The notes: generated from the letters alone by a model not told the origin. 64,000 bases of DNA from Lachnospiraceae bacterium MD308 (GCA_000403475.2 KE159795.1:1-64000), one strand, 5' to 3'. Shown: positions 8,029 through 17,825, numbered from the stretch's first letter. Program-made: numbers and translations.

Positions 8029-8649
8029 CTACACAAACGGATTATTCACCTTCTCATAACCGATGGTCGTCTCTCCCATATGTCCCGGATACACATGAGT
8101 CTCATCTGGGAGCTTAAGCAGCTTCTCCTTGACCGAATGCATAAGATCCGCAGTGCTGCTGGTCTCAAAATCCGTCCGTCCTACCGAACACTGGAACAAT
8201 GTGTCGCCGCTGAAAAGCACGTTCTCTGACGCAACATAATAGCAGCACCCGCCCCACGTATGGCCCGGCGTGTGAATCACCTCAAAGGTATAGCCTGCGA
8301 GAGCTAACGTCTGTTTGTCCCGCAGATACTGCGCATCGGAGAAAGTATAGCCCGCCGTATAGGTGGAGGACTGATTCAGTCTCGGATCGTTCATCACTCT
8401 CTCATCGTCCTCATGGACGTACACCGGAACCGGAAATTTTTCTAAAAATCCGTCTATTCCCATAATATGGTCAAAGTGTCCATGGGTTAGAAGAATCGCC
8501 TCAATCTTAAGTCCTTCTTCCTCAATATAATCCAGCATCTTCTTCGGACACGCCGCAGGGTCTACGATAACTGCCTGCTTCGTCTCCTCATTTACCGCCA
8601 GGTAACAGTTGGTGCTGATAATCCCTGTCACAAATCTCTCTACTTTCAT
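8029..8649 (-). CDS. MBL-fold hydrolase (glyoxalase II-like)
   Basis: This 206-residue metallo-beta-lactamase-fold protein has the zinc motif THGHFDHIMG, a later HTPGHTWGG, FSGDTLF and a C-terminal PGHMGETT, which supply the usual two-metal ligands. The family includes hydroxyacylglutathione hydrolases and related thioesterases; without glutathione in most Clostridia the physiological substrate is unknown. The start ATG overlaps the relA stop by one base (TAATG), so the two are co-translated, a conserved arrangement in Lachnospiraceae. Cytoplasmic; no signal sequence. Confidence 0.82.
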   Translation of the reverse strand: MKVERFVTGIISTNCYLAVNEETKQAVIVDPAACPKKMLDYIEEEGLKIEAILLTHGHFDHIMGIDGFLEKFPVPVYVHEDDERVMNDPRLNQSSTYTAGYTFSDAQYLRDKQTLALAGYTFEVIHTPGHTWGGCCYYVASENVLFSGDTLFQCSVGRTDFETSSTADLMHSVKEKLLKLPDETHVYPGHMGETTIGYEKVNNPFV

Positions 8650-11012
8650 TATCCCGTCGTCCTTTCAATATCAATCACGCCCTCGATCTGACGAAGCTTC
8701 GAGATTACCTTCTCAAGCTCCGACCTGCCGTGAACGATAAATCCCGTCTCAATAGTGGCCATCCCCTGCTTATTGGTGCGGATATTCATAGACTTCACAT
8801 CCACCCCGTTCTCCGTAAAGATTCTGGTCACTTCCATCAGAAGGCCTTTCCTGTCGTAAGCAAACATCTTAATCTCAGCAAGGTACTGCCCGCCGGCCTT
8901 CTCTGCCACTCCGCCTTCCCACTCGGCGTCGATAAGTCTTGCACGCTCTGCCTCTGTCAGATGAATCATGTTCACGCAGTCTGTCCGGTGAATGGAAAGT
9001 CCCCTTCCTCTCGTGACAAAGCCCACGATTTCATCTCCCGGCACAGGATTGCAGCACCGCGAAAAACGCACAGCCACATCATCGATTCCCTTGACAACAA
9101 TACCGCTCTTCGACTTGGCGATATGAACCTTATTCCTGGCCGCCTCGGCAACCTTTTCTAAGACAACCTCATTGGTCATCTCCTGCTTGTGCTCTTTACC
9201 GTACTCCTCTACAAGCCGGTTCACCACCTGTCCTTCCTTAAGCCCTCCGTGGCCGATAGCCGCAAGAACCGAATCCCAGTCCTTAAAGCCGTATTTATTC
9301 TGGACGATTTCCATGTACTTAGGCTGCAGCACATCCGGAGGATTGATGGACTTTGACTTGCAGTAGGACGCGATCATATCCTTTCCTTTGATGATGTTAT
9401 CTTCTTTAAACTGCTTTTTGAACCACTGGTTGATCTTATTCTTTGCCTGGGTACTCTTTACAATATTCAGCCAGTCACGGCTCGGACCCTTTGAATTCTG
9501 GGAAGTGAGAACTTCAATCCTGTCACCGTTTTGAATCTTGTAGTCAAAGGTCACAAGCTTTCCGTTCACCCTCGCCCCTATCATCTTATTGCCTACGGCA
9601 CTGTGAATCGCGTAAGCAAAATCGATTGGCGTAGAGCCGTTCGGAAGATTTTTCACATCTCCCTGCGGAGTAAAGCAATAAACATCCTCGGCAAAAAGAT
9701 CCAGGTCTCCTTTTAATAGGCTTAAAAATTCCCGGTTGTCCGACATATCCTGCTGCCACTCCAGGATCTGCCTCAGCCAGCTTAATTTTTCTTCCTCCTG
9801 AAGCTTTACATTCTTCTTTCCCCCCTGGGATTCCTTGTACTTCCAATGGGCAGCGATTCCATATTCCGCCGTCTTATGCATCTCCTCTGTACGTATCTGT
9901 ATTTCGAAGGGCTGACCTGCCGTACTTTGCCCCGCCGTACTCATCAGCGTCGTGTGAAGAGACTGGTACATATTAGATTTCGGCATAGCGATATAATCTT
10001 TAAAACGCCCCGGAATCGGCGTATATAATTCATGAATCACGCCGAGCGCCGCGTAACAGTCTTTTACTGACTCTACAATGATACGCACCGCAAACAAATC
10101 ATAAATCTGATCCACCGTCTTATCCTGGTTCACCATTTTTTTATAAATGCTGAAGAAGTGCTTCACCCGTCCGCTGACCTCTGCCTTAATATTAGAGTTT
10201 TTCATATGGTCCGACACTTCTTTTACGATCTGATCTACGAATTCTTCCCGCTCTGTCTTTCTGGCGTTAATCTGGCTTACCAGATCAAAAAAGACCTGGG
10301 GCTCATAATATTTTAATGACAAATCATCAAGTTCCGTCTTGATTTTAGAGATACCGAGCCTATGGGCGATGGGTGCATAGATATCCATCGTCTCCTTCGC
10401 TTTCTCCTTCTGCTTCGCAGGAGTCATAAATTGGAGCGTACGCATATTGTGGAGACGGTCCGCCAGTTTTATGATAATTACCCGGATATCCTTTGCCATA
10501 GCGAGGAACATCTTTCGAAGACTCTCCGCCTGCACCTCAAGCTTGTCGGAAGAGTAAGATAACTGTCCTAATTTTGTCACGCCGTCAACGAGAAAGCAAA
10601 CATCCTCTCCAAAGTCTTTCTTTAACGTCTCCTCCCCAATCTTCGTATCCTCTATCACATCATGCATCATCCCTGCTGCAATCGTCTCTTTATCCATCTC
10701 CAGCTCGGCAAGGATGATTGCCACCCAGAGCGGATGGACAATGTAAGGCTCGCCGGATTTACGAAGCTGCTCCCCGTGTGCCTTTTTCGCCAATTGATAC
10801 GCCTTCGTAATCATAGTGACATCGGTAGACGGGTGGTATCTCCGGATGCAGGCAATCAACATGTCGTACAGCTTATCCGGGTCTTCATAATCTTTCGGCG
10901 CTTTGATTGCATGGCCATCCACAACCTCCAGCCCTGCTGACAAATCTTTGGTTACCGCAGATGATGCAATCCGATTATCCAATGATTCATATGTCGTCTT
11001 TTTTTCTGACAT
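8649..11012 (-). CDS. relA: Bifunctional (p)ppGpp synthetase/hydrolase RelA/SpoT (Rel)
   Basis: This 787-residue protein has the full Rel layout. An N-terminal HD hydrolase domain carries KSGEPYIVHPLWVA and GMMHDVIEDT (about residues 80-125). The synthetase domain carries GRFKDYIAMPKSNMYQSLHT (near 335). A TGS domain (YCFTPQGDVKNLPNGSTPID, about 440) is followed by the conserved RCCNPVPGDEI segment and a C-terminal ACT domain (EVTRIFTENGVDVKSMN). Both catalytic halves look intact, so it should make and degrade the stringent-response alarmone. It lies 36 bp after apt and overlaps the MBL hydrolase start. Confidence 0.95.
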   Translation of the reverse strand: MSEKKTTYESLDNRIASSAVTKDLSAGLEVVDGHAIKAPKDYEDPDKLYDMLIACIRRYHPSTDVTMITKAYQLAKKAHGEQLRKSGEPYIVHPLWVAIILAELEMDKETIAAGMMHDVIEDTKIGEETLKKDFGEDVCFLVDGVTKLGQLSYSSDKLEVQAESLRKMFLAMAKDIRVIIIKLADRLHNMRTLQFMTPAKQKEKAKETMDIYAPIAHRLGISKIKTELDDLSLKYYEPQVFFDLVSQINARKTEREEFVDQIVKEVSDHMKNSNIKAEVSGRVKHFFSIYKKMVNQDKTVDQIYDLFAVRIIVESVKDCYAALGVIHELYTPIPGRFKDYIAMPKSNMYQSLHTTLMSTAGQSTAGQPFEIQIRTEEMHKTAEYGIAAHWKYKESQGGKKNVKLQEEEKLSWLRQILEWQQDMSDNREFLSLLKGDLDLFAEDVYCFTPQGDVKNLPNGSTPIDFAYAIHSAVGNKMIGARVNGKLVTFDYKIQNGDRIEVLTSQNSKGPSRDWLNIVKSTQAKNKINQWFKKQFKEDNIIKGKDMIASYCKSKSINPPDVLQPKYMEIVQNKYGFKDWDSVLAAIGHGGLKEGQVVNRLVEEYGKEHKQEMTNEVVLEKVAEAARNKVHIAKSKSGIVVKGIDDVAVRFSRCCNPVPGDEIVGFVTRGRGLSIHRTDCVNMIHLTEAERARLIDAEWEGGVAEKAGGQYLAEIKMFAYDRKGLLMEVTRIFTENGVDVKSMNIRTNKQGMATIETGFIVHGRSELEKVISKLRQIEGVIDIERTTG

Positions 11013-11048
11013 ATCACTGCCTCCTTCCTTTAATAATTTGATACCCTG

Positions 11049-11573
11049 TTATTTCCCCGGATACACGATAACAGAATCTACATCATACTCTGAAAGCCGC
11101 TCTCTCCCCTTTAATCCGGAAAGCTCCATCAAAAATACACATTTTACTACTTCTCCGCCAAGCCCCTCAATCAGCTCGACCATCGCCTCATTCGTTCCGC
11201 CTGTAGCAATCAGGTCATCAATAATGACAACCCTCTGTCCTTTTTTAATCGCATCCTTATGAATCTCAATCTCAGCAGTGCCGTATTCCAGTTCATAGGT
11301 AACAGAAGATGTCTCACAGGGCAGCTTTCCTTTTTTGCGAATCGGAATAAATGGCTTTTTTAAGTTGTAAGCAATCGGCACTCCGAAGATGAAGCCGCGG
11401 GACTCCGGTCCGACGATCACATCAAACTCCACGCCCTTTAACTTCTCCTGCATCAAATCAATGGCAAGATGAAGTCCGTCTGCATCCTGAAGGACACTTG
11501 TCACATCTCTGAAAATAATTCCCGGTTCCGGAAAATCCGGTATACTTCTTACGTATTCTTCGATTGGTTTCAT
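11049..11573 (-). CDS. apt: Adenine phosphoribosyltransferase
   Basis: This 174-residue enzyme converts adenine plus PRPP to AMP in purine salvage. The N-terminus IPDFPEPGIIFRDVTSVLQD, the central GPESRGFIFG and the PRPP-binding loop VVIIDDLIATGGTNEAM are all present. A frame extending to 11612 exists, but GGAGAG lies 9 nt before the ATG at 11573, and the protein then has the usual family length. It sits between recJ and relA, the same order seen in Bacillus and Clostridia. Confidence 0.95.
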   Translation of the reverse strand: MKPIEEYVRSIPDFPEPGIIFRDVTSVLQDADGLHLAIDLMQEKLKGVEFDVIVGPESRGFIFGVPIAYNLKKPFIPIRKKGKLPCETSSVTYELEYGTAEIEIHKDAIKKGQRVVIIDDLIATGGTNEAMVELIEGLGGEVVKCVFLMELSGLKGRERLSEYDVDSVIVYPGK

Positions 11574-11662
11574 AAATGTTCTCTCCGTTTCTCTCTGTAA
11601 AATTACATACACTAAAGTATAGCATCTTCTGACACGATTTTCAAATAATTCTTGCGTGTTTC

Positions 11663-13423
11663 CTACCGGTAATGAGTAATCACAATCTGAGGCGTTCTTC
11701 TTCCCTGATAATCGTTAATTCCGGGGTAATAGGTTACAGATAGCTCCATACCCTTCGTCCGGCCCGAAAAAAGCCTCTCCTTTGCACCTGCTCCGAACTT
11801 TTTTTCCAGATAATCCAAAAAGATTTCCGTATCGCCAAAAAACATGGCGTCTATCGAGGTGTGTTCTCTGTCTCTTACCCGCAGCTTTACTACATTATGA
11901 TTCTTCCCAAGAATACGGCCTTCTAACAGAGAAATATCTCTTGCCGCAAACACAGGCTTTGTATTTCCTTTCCCAAAAGGCTCCAAAAGCTCCAACTCTG
12001 AAACAAATTCTTCTGTCACGCAGGAAAATGGCATCTCCATATCTATCGATACCTTCTCGGCCATATCCTCCTTAGTCAGTGTGCAATTCTCATTCAGCAT
12101 AAGGCGAAGCGAATCGACGTTATCTTTCTTAAGAGTCAAACCTGCGGCGAGCTTATGTCCTCCAAACTTTTCAAGCAGTCCTCTGCATTGATTCAATTCC
12201 TCATACATATGATACGCTTCAATGGAACGCCCGGACCCCTTTACATCATGCTCGGCATCCGTCAGAATAATTACCGGTCTTGCATACCGCTCTCTGATTC
12301 TCCCTGCGACAATACCGGCAAGACTCTCATGGCAGTCCGGCAAGTAAAGAACAAGTACCCTGTCCATCGCTCCCGAATGTTCTTCCACAAGCTTTGCCGC
12401 CTGCGTCACAGCCTGCTCCGTCATATCTTTCCTGCTGTCATTGAGCGCCTTTAACTCCTCCGCCTGATGTTTTGCCTCCTGCCAGGTCTTGGCCCTTAGA
12501 AGTGCAAGAGAACGCTTCGCCGTGTCAAGCCTTCCTCCCGCATTTAAACAAGGTCCGAGCACAAAACCTATATGGTACGCGCCTATATGGTTCCTGTCGA
12601 TTCCGGTACAGTCAATCAATGCTTCCATTCCCAGATTCTTCGTATTGCAAAGCCTTGAGAGCCCCTCTTTCACAAGTATACGGTTTTCACCCACCAAATC
12701 CATCACATCCCCCACTGTAGCAATCGCTACATTCTCGATAAGATAGGAGAGTTCAGCCACATCACGTCCGAAAGATTCGTAGAGTTTTTCCATAAGCTTA
12801 TACGCAACCGCCGCACCGCACAATCCTTTAAAGGGATAGCCGCAGTCTGCCTGTTTGGGGTCTATGACTGCATCCGCCGGCGGAAGCTTGTAGCACCTTT
12901 CTCCGTCATTTTCTTCAAAAGGAACCTCATGGTGATCCGTCACGATCACCGTCATCCCTAAACTCTTCCCATGTGCAATCTCTTCTGCCGCCGCAATACC
13001 GTTATCACAAGTAACAATCGTATCCGTCCCATCCTTATACGCCCGCTCAATCAGCTCCATATTCAATCCATAGCCGTCTTTGATCCGATCCGGGATATCA
13101 CTGTCTGCGTCTGCCCCGAGACTGCACAATCCTTCTAACAGTATATAAGTAGCATTGACCCCATCAATGTCATAATCGCCAATCACACGGATTTTTTTAT
13201 GTTCTTCTATTTTCTTTTTCAGAATACTGACTGCCCTCTCCATATCCTTCATAAGATTCCCGTCTGAAAGTCCGGAAAGTTTCCCGTTCAGATACAACTC
13301 CAGGGCCTCATCCCCAATGATGTCCCTGTTTCGTATCAGGCAGGCAAGGCGCGGACTTATATGAAACTTCTTTGCTATGCCCTCAAAATCTGCACCCTTT
13401 CTCAGCAGCACCCATTGTTCCAT
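11663..13423 (-). CDS. recJ: Single-stranded-DNA-specific exonuclease RecJ
   Basis: This 586-residue DHH-family nuclease acts 5'-3' on ssDNA in recombination and base-excision repair. It shows IRVIGDYDIDGVNATYIL (motif I), VTCDNGIAA, VIVTDHHEVP (the DHH motif) and the DHHA1-type GGHKLAAGLTLKK segment, followed by an OB-fold domain and a short C-terminus. A TTG at 13438 would add five residues but lies inside the GGAGG ribosome site, so the ATG at 13423 is the start. A terminator hairpin (13451-13501) separates it from secDF, so it probably has its own promoter. Confidence 0.93.
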   Translation of the reverse strand: MEQWVLLRKGADFEGIAKKFHISPRLACLIRNRDIIGDEALELYLNGKLSGLSDGNLMKDMERAVSILKKKIEEHKKIRVIGDYDIDGVNATYILLEGLCSLGADADSDIPDRIKDGYGLNMELIERAYKDGTDTIVTCDNGIAAAEEIAHGKSLGMTVIVTDHHEVPFEENDGERCYKLPPADAVIDPKQADCGYPFKGLCGAAVAYKLMEKLYESFGRDVAELSYLIENVAIATVGDVMDLVGENRILVKEGLSRLCNTKNLGMEALIDCTGIDRNHIGAYHIGFVLGPCLNAGGRLDTAKRSLALLRAKTWQEAKHQAEELKALNDSRKDMTEQAVTQAAKLVEEHSGAMDRVLVLYLPDCHESLAGIVAGRIRERYARPVIILTDAEHDVKGSGRSIEAYHMYEELNQCRGLLEKFGGHKLAAGLTLKKDNVDSLRLMLNENCTLTKEDMAEKVSIDMEMPFSCVTEEFVSELELLEPFGKGNTKPVFAARDISLLEGRILGKNHNVVKLRVRDREHTSIDAMFFGDTEIFLDYLEKKFGAGAKERLFSGRTKGMELSVTYYPGINDYQGRRTPQIVITHYR

Positions 13424-13450
13424 CTCTTTTTCCTCCAATATTTCCTATGC

Positions 13451-13501
13451 AAAACAGCCATCGTCATCTTAAATCCAGTTCTACAGATGGCAATGGCTGT
13501 T
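13451..13501 (-). terminator. Terminator-like hairpin after secDF
   Basis: On the minus strand the outer stem AACAGCCAT pairs with ATGGCTGTT, an inner CATCT/AGATG pair closes the loop, and TTTTG follows. It lies just after the secDF stop and just before recJ. Confidence 0.65.
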
Positions 13502-13518
13502 ATATTCTCAGTGTATCC

Positions 13519-15660
13519 TTATTTTTTAACAATCTTTGTCTTCATTACATACCAGAGTGCTCCTGTGATACATACAGAAGAGTATCCGCCGCACACGATA
13601 CCTACCATGAGCGGAAGTGCAAATTCCTTAATCGAGCTTACACCCATGACAAACAATACCGCTACCATCACGAAAGTTGTCAGTGAAGTATAAATACTTC
13701 TCGTCAATGTCTGAGTGATACTCTTATTCACAAGCGCCTTAAGGTCTGTCGTCCTCGTCCTATAATGAAGCTCCTCTCGAATACGGTCAAAGATAACGAT
13801 CGTCGCGTTGATCGAGTAACCTACAATTGTAAGCATACATGCGATAAATGTATTACCCACCGATACTCTTGCAGCCGCATAAAAGGCAAGAACGACTAAA
13901 ACATCGTGAAGCAGGGCCACAACCGCACTGGTTGCAAACCGGATATCCTTGAATCTGAACCAGATATAAAGAAGCATACACAATGTAGAGATGATTACGG
14001 CAATGATCGCATCCTGGCGCATCTCTCCGCTGACCGTAGAACTGATATTCTCAGCCGTAATCTCTTCTTCTTTCACGCCGAACCCATCAACCAGTGCCTT
14101 GTTAAGCTCCTCGCGCTGGTCAAGCTCAAGCGTTCTTGTCTTGATGATCACTTGCTTTGTACCGGCAACCTTCTGTGTCTGTACATTATTGTCCCCGGTC
14201 ACTTTTTCAACAATCGGCACAATCTCTGCATCGATCTCATCGATTGTATAATCCTTGTCAAATGGAACGGTTGTCGAAGTACCGCCCTCGAACTCCAGAC
14301 TATACTCGAAGGCTCCCTGTCCTTTGGCGCTGTTCACACCCATAAATGCAAACCCGGCAACAATCAATACCAACGATATCGCAAAGCAAACATTTTTCTT
14401 GCTGAGGAAGTCAATCGGCTTTCTCTCTTTTGTCTTATGGTAATACAGCTTCTCATCCCGCAGTCCAATTGCATAAAAAGCAAACACAATGAGACGTGTT
14501 ATCACAAGTGCCGTAAACATAGACACAATGATACCGATGGCAAGCGTCTGGGCGAAGCCTTTTACCGTACCGGAACCCTTGAGCCAGAGAACTGCCGCCG
14601 CGATCAATGTCGTCACATTACCGTCCACGATGGCGGACATCGCTTTCTGGAATCCGGTCTTCAATGAATTCCTGACACTCTTTCCAAGAGCAATCTCCTC
14701 TTTCACACGGGCAAATATAATAACGTTGGCATCCACCGCCATACCGATACTCAGGATAATACCTGCGATACCCGGCAGCGTAAGAGTTACCTCAAAAGCA
14801 TTCAAGATTACCATCACAAGCTCTGTGTAGATAATAAGCGCCAGAGACGAAGCCAGACCCGGAAGATAGTAAGCAAAAATCATGAAAAGAAATACTAACA
14901 CAAGACCAATCGCTCCTGCCTTAAGGCTGGTGCTGATTGCCTGCTCTCCAAGCTGTGCGCCTACTACATTAGAACGCAGCTCTTCAAGCTCCAGTTTCAA
15001 ACCACCGATACGAATCGTAGCGGCCAGATTATCCGCCTCTTCAAAGGTAAAGTTACCCGTAATATGTGCAGTTCCGTTCGGAATCGCCTCTTCTACATTC
15101 GGTGCACTTATCGTCTCACCGTCATAGATAATTGCTATAGGCTTACCTATGTTCTCCTCGGTAGCCTTTGCAAATTTCTCTTTTCCCTCTTCATTCAGGC
15201 TCAATTCTACGGAGTATTCCGTATTCCCCATCTTATTCTGCCCGGATCTTGCTGTTGCCGTATTGACATCCGTACCGGTAATAACTGTCGTACCGTCCTC
15301 AGTCTGAAACTCCAGGGAACCCGGTTTTCCAAGCTCGTCCAATATCTCATTGGCATTGGATACTCCCGGAATCTCGATATTGATTCTATCAGAACCCTCC
15401 TGGTATACAGTCGCTTCTGTACTATACTGTTCTACACGCTTCTGTAGCTTGTAGATGGTATCATTCATCTCACTCTCTGTAGGATTCTTATCCTTTACCT
15501 GATAAGTGATACTGACACCGCCTGCCAAATCCAGGCCAAGCTTAATGTTCTTCGCTGCTCCGGAATGCTTCCCGCCGATTCCCACTACTGTAGTAAATCC
15601 CAGAAAAGCAATCAGGACTACTGTCAGCACAAGACTGAGTATGCCTTTGTTTTTTTTCAT
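13519..15660 (-). CDS. secDF: Fused protein translocase subunit SecDF
   Basis: A single 713-residue polypeptide joins SecD (about 1-410) and SecF (about 420-713). Each half starts with a transmembrane helix and a periplasmic-type domain and ends with a five-helix RND-like bundle. Visible landmarks are LGLDLAGGVSITYQVKD (SecD D1 motif), GMAVDANVIIFARVKEE (SecD D4/D5) and VGYSINATIVIFDRIREE (SecF). It uses the proton gradient to complete Sec-dependent export. It lies directly after the SCIFF maturase gene, a conserved neighbourhood in Clostridia. The fusion form is usual in Firmicutes. Confidence 0.93.
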   Translation of the reverse strand: MKKNKGILSLVLTVVLIAFLGFTTVVGIGGKHSGAAKNIKLGLDLAGGVSITYQVKDKNPTESEMNDTIYKLQKRVEQYSTEATVYQEGSDRINIEIPGVSNANEILDELGKPGSLEFQTEDGTTVITGTDVNTATARSGQNKMGNTEYSVELSLNEEGKEKFAKATEENIGKPIAIIYDGETISAPNVEEAIPNGTAHITGNFTFEEADNLAATIRIGGLKLELEELRSNVVGAQLGEQAISTSLKAGAIGLVLVFLFMIFAYYLPGLASSLALIIYTELVMVILNAFEVTLTLPGIAGIILSIGMAVDANVIIFARVKEEIALGKSVRNSLKTGFQKAMSAIVDGNVTTLIAAAVLWLKGSGTVKGFAQTLAIGIIVSMFTALVITRLIVFAFYAIGLRDEKLYYHKTKERKPIDFLSKKNVCFAISLVLIVAGFAFMGVNSAKGQGAFEYSLEFEGGTSTTVPFDKDYTIDEIDAEIVPIVEKVTGDNNVQTQKVAGTKQVIIKTRTLELDQREELNKALVDGFGVKEEEITAENISSTVSGEMRQDAIIAVIISTLCMLLYIWFRFKDIRFATSAVVALLHDVLVVLAFYAAARVSVGNTFIACMLTIVGYSINATIVIFDRIREELHYRTRTTDLKALVNKSITQTLTRSIYTSLTTFVMVAVLFVMGVSSIKEFALPLMVGIVCGGYSSVCITGALWYVMKTKIVKK

Positions 15661-15704
15661 GTCTCTCTTCCTTTCTTACCTGTCTGAATTATAACGCCCC
15701 GTCT

Positions 15705-17093
15705 CTAAGATAAGGCCGCCTTTATCATAATCGCACATTCCACGCGTTTCCTTTGCATCTCGCACCCAATTTCATAAGCATCATGAATTGTCCCGTGAAA
15801 ATTATATGCATTCGCCATGCATCCGCCGCTGCAATAGAACTTTGCAAAACATCTCCTGCACTTTTCCTTCGTGTAGACATTACAGCTTCTAAAGTCCTCT
15901 GCAATCTCCGGCTTTACAATTCCGTCGTCTACGTTCCCCATAAGAAATTCTTCCTGCCCCACAAACTGATGGCAAGGATACAAGTCTCCCCATGGCGTCA
16001 CAGCCAGATATTCTGTTCCGGACCCACACCCTGACAACCGCTTTGCCACGCATGGCCCACCTTCTAAGTCTATCATAAAATGGAAAAAATTAAAACCTTT
16101 TCCTGACTTTTCCCTTTCGATCATTATTTTCGCCAGTTTATCGTACTCCTCCATAATGGCCGGAAGGTCCGATTCACGGATGGCGTAAGGGTCTGTCTCT
16201 TCCCCCACTACCGGCTCTATGGACATCTGCTTAAAGCCAAGATCTGCAAAATGTAAAATGTCCTCTGAAAAGTCCAGGTTCTCCCTTGTAAATGTCCCTC
16301 TTACATAATACCGCTCCTGATTGCGGCTGTCTGCAAGCTTCCGGAATTTCGGCACAATGAGGTCATAACTTCCCGCGCCGTTCCTGAACGGACGCATGCG
16401 GTCATTCACCGCTTTCCTGCCATCGAGGCTTAACACGACGTTGTCCATCTCCCGGTTGACAAACTCTTGAATCTCTTCGTCCAAAAGCACGCCATTGGTA
16501 GTAACGGTAAACCGGAAGTGCTTGTCGTGCACCTTCTCCTGCTCTCTCCCATAAGCCACCAAGTCCTTCACCACCTGCCAGTTAAGAAGCGGCTCCCCGC
16601 CGAAAAAATCCACCTCCAGATTGCGTCGGCTTCCGGAATTCTCAATCAGAAAATCAAGCGCCTTCTTTCCGACCTCATAACTCATGAGGGCACGTCTTCC
16701 GTGATATTCCCCTTCTTCCGCAAAGCAATATTTGCAGGCAAGATTACAGTCATGGGCAATATGGAGGCACAATGCCTTCACCACAGTCTTTCTCTTCTTC
16801 ACGTCCTCTAAAAGGCACTCATAACAGTCGGGCACAAAAAGCTTCCCGTCTACCGTAAGTTCTGTCACATCTTCTAAGGCTTCTTTAAGGTCGCTCTCTA
16901 TGTACCTGTCCCCCAGATGCTCTTTTAGTAACTCCAAAGAAGCTTTTGCTTTCAATGTTTCCGGCGTGTGCGCCTCATTCTGCCCATTCAGACAGGCAAT
17001 CACATCATAGCACAGCCCGTCCACCACATGGACTGCCCCGCTGTTGACGTCCAGGACAATATTATATCCATTATTCTTATACTGATGTATCAA
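15705..17093 (-). CDS. scfB: SCIFF peptide thioether maturase (radical SAM/SPASM, ScfB-type)
   Basis: This 462-residue radical SAM enzyme has a PqqD-like N-terminal region (HVVDGLCYDVIACLNG), the cluster motif CNLACKYCF in the first half, DFFGGEPLLNW, and a C-terminal SPASM region rich in Cys (CHQF, CNVYTKEKCRRCFAKFYC, CSGGCMANAYN). This matches the enzyme that forms Cys-Thr thioether bonds in the SCIFF peptide. The peptide gene lies just upstream at 17200-17343, which makes the assignment firm. A hairpin separates the two genes and may set their expression ratio. The biological role of SCIFF products is still unknown. Confidence 0.93.
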   Translation of the reverse strand: MIHQYKNNGYNIVLDVNSGAVHVVDGLCYDVIACLNGQNEAHTPETLKAKASLELLKEHLGDRYIESDLKEALEDVTELTVDGKLFVPDCYECLLEDVKKRKTVVKALCLHIAHDCNLACKYCFAEEGEYHGRRALMSYEVGKKALDFLIENSGSRRNLEVDFFGGEPLLNWQVVKDLVAYGREQEKVHDKHFRFTVTTNGVLLDEEIQEFVNREMDNVVLSLDGRKAVNDRMRPFRNGAGSYDLIVPKFRKLADSRNQERYYVRGTFTRENLDFSEDILHFADLGFKQMSIEPVVGEETDPYAIRESDLPAIMEEYDKLAKIMIEREKSGKGFNFFHFMIDLEGGPCVAKRLSGCGSGTEYLAVTPWGDLYPCHQFVGQEEFLMGNVDDGIVKPEIAEDFRSCNVYTKEKCRRCFAKFYCSGGCMANAYNFHGTIHDAYEIGCEMQRKRVECAIMIKAALS

Positions 17094-17142
17094 AATGCTA
17101 CCCCTTTCAGTCCAGGCATTAGATAAGTTTCCTATACGACAA

Positions 17143-17172
17143 GAAACAGCGACCCGTAAAAGACCGCTGTCC
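17143..17172 (-). promoter_or_regulatory. RNA hairpin between the SCIFF peptide gene and its maturase gene
   Basis: GACAGCG and CGCTGTTTC on the minus strand can pair around a 13-nt loop, with TTTCTT after the stem. It lies downstream of the peptide stop and upstream of scfB, as expected for an attenuator or processing site yielding more peptide than enzyme message. The T-run is weak. Confidence 0.5.
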
Positions 17173-17199
17173 CGAGTATTCCTTTTTACTTAAGCACTG

Positions 17200-17343
17200 C
17201 TATTTCTTCTGTTCACAGGTCTGATTTCCTACGGTGCAGGATGTCTTACATGCAGACTGGCAGGATGTCTGGCACTCTCCGCATCCGCCCTTCTTCACTG
17301 TGTTGTTCAAAGTATGTGTATTCAAAGTCTTCACATGCTTCAT
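17200..17343 (-). CDS. scfA: SCIFF ribosomal peptide precursor (six cysteines in forty-five)
   Basis: This 47-residue peptide begins MKHVKTLNTHTLNNTVKKGG and ends with a core containing six cysteines at positions 21, 24, 28, 32, 36 and 43 (CGECQTSCQSACKTSC then TVGNQTC). This is the SCIFF signature, with Thr residues available as thioether partners. A strong AGGAGG site precedes the ATG. The N-terminal half is the leader recognised by the maturase. SCIFF genes are nearly universal in Clostridia beside scfB and secDF, as here. The mature product and its function are not established. Confidence 0.93.
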   Translation of the reverse strand: MKHVKTLNTHTLNNTVKKGGCGECQTSCQSACKTSCTVGNQTCEQKK

Positions 17344-17450
17344 GATAACGTCCTCCTATCTTTCTTATCCACTCTGTAACGCAAATTCTTAAATTTTCAA
17401 CTCGTCCGTAGTATTATATCACCCCGACACTATTTTCGCAATCCTTTTTC

Positions 17451-17825
17451 TTAAGAAATCATGCCGCCTGCCATCCCTCCGCCGGCACACAATATAAACG
17501 TGGTCAAAAGATTCGCTCCGTCACCATTAAGTCCCCGGTACACTCCAAGAGTAATGAGAAGCAGCAATGCAAAATACACTACGCCAAGACCAAGCCCCCA
17601 TATATACCTTTTCACCTTCATAAGCTTGCCGAGAATAAAACCGCCCGCTAAAGTCGACAGTACATAGATTGCCACAATCGATGCAGACACTGTCTTTTCA
17701 TTCAGCTCAAGCCGGTACAGAAGCATCGCAAGCACCACCAAAAGGACTCCTGTAACAATATAAGAAACGAGCAGCGACTTTAACATCCACATAGCTTTCG
17801 GGTTTTTTCGAATCCGTCTCTCCAT
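17451..17825 (-). CDS. TIGR04086-family four-helix membrane protein
   Basis: This 124-residue hydrophobic protein has four predicted helices, at about 16-38 (SYIVTGVLLVVLAMLLYRL), 44-68, 75-95 and 105-124. The short basic N-terminus MERRIRKNPKAMWMLKS suggests an inward N-terminus. It resembles the TIGR04086 family that occurs next to SCIFF and secDF genes in Clostridia. No function is known. It precedes the SCIFF peptide gene by about 107 bp on the same strand. Confidence 0.75.
   Translation of the reverse strand: MERRIRKNPKAMWMLKSLLVSYIVTGVLLVVLAMLLYRLELNEKTVSASIVAIYVLSTLAGGFILGKLMKVKRYIWGLGLGVVYFALLLLITLGVYRGLNGDGANLLTTFILCAGGGMAGGMIS

Noticed and set aside
13906-14667. A 253-codon open frame antisense to secDF
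   Set aside because: Composition is Cys/His-rich nonsense without family features; secDF on the other strand is certain.
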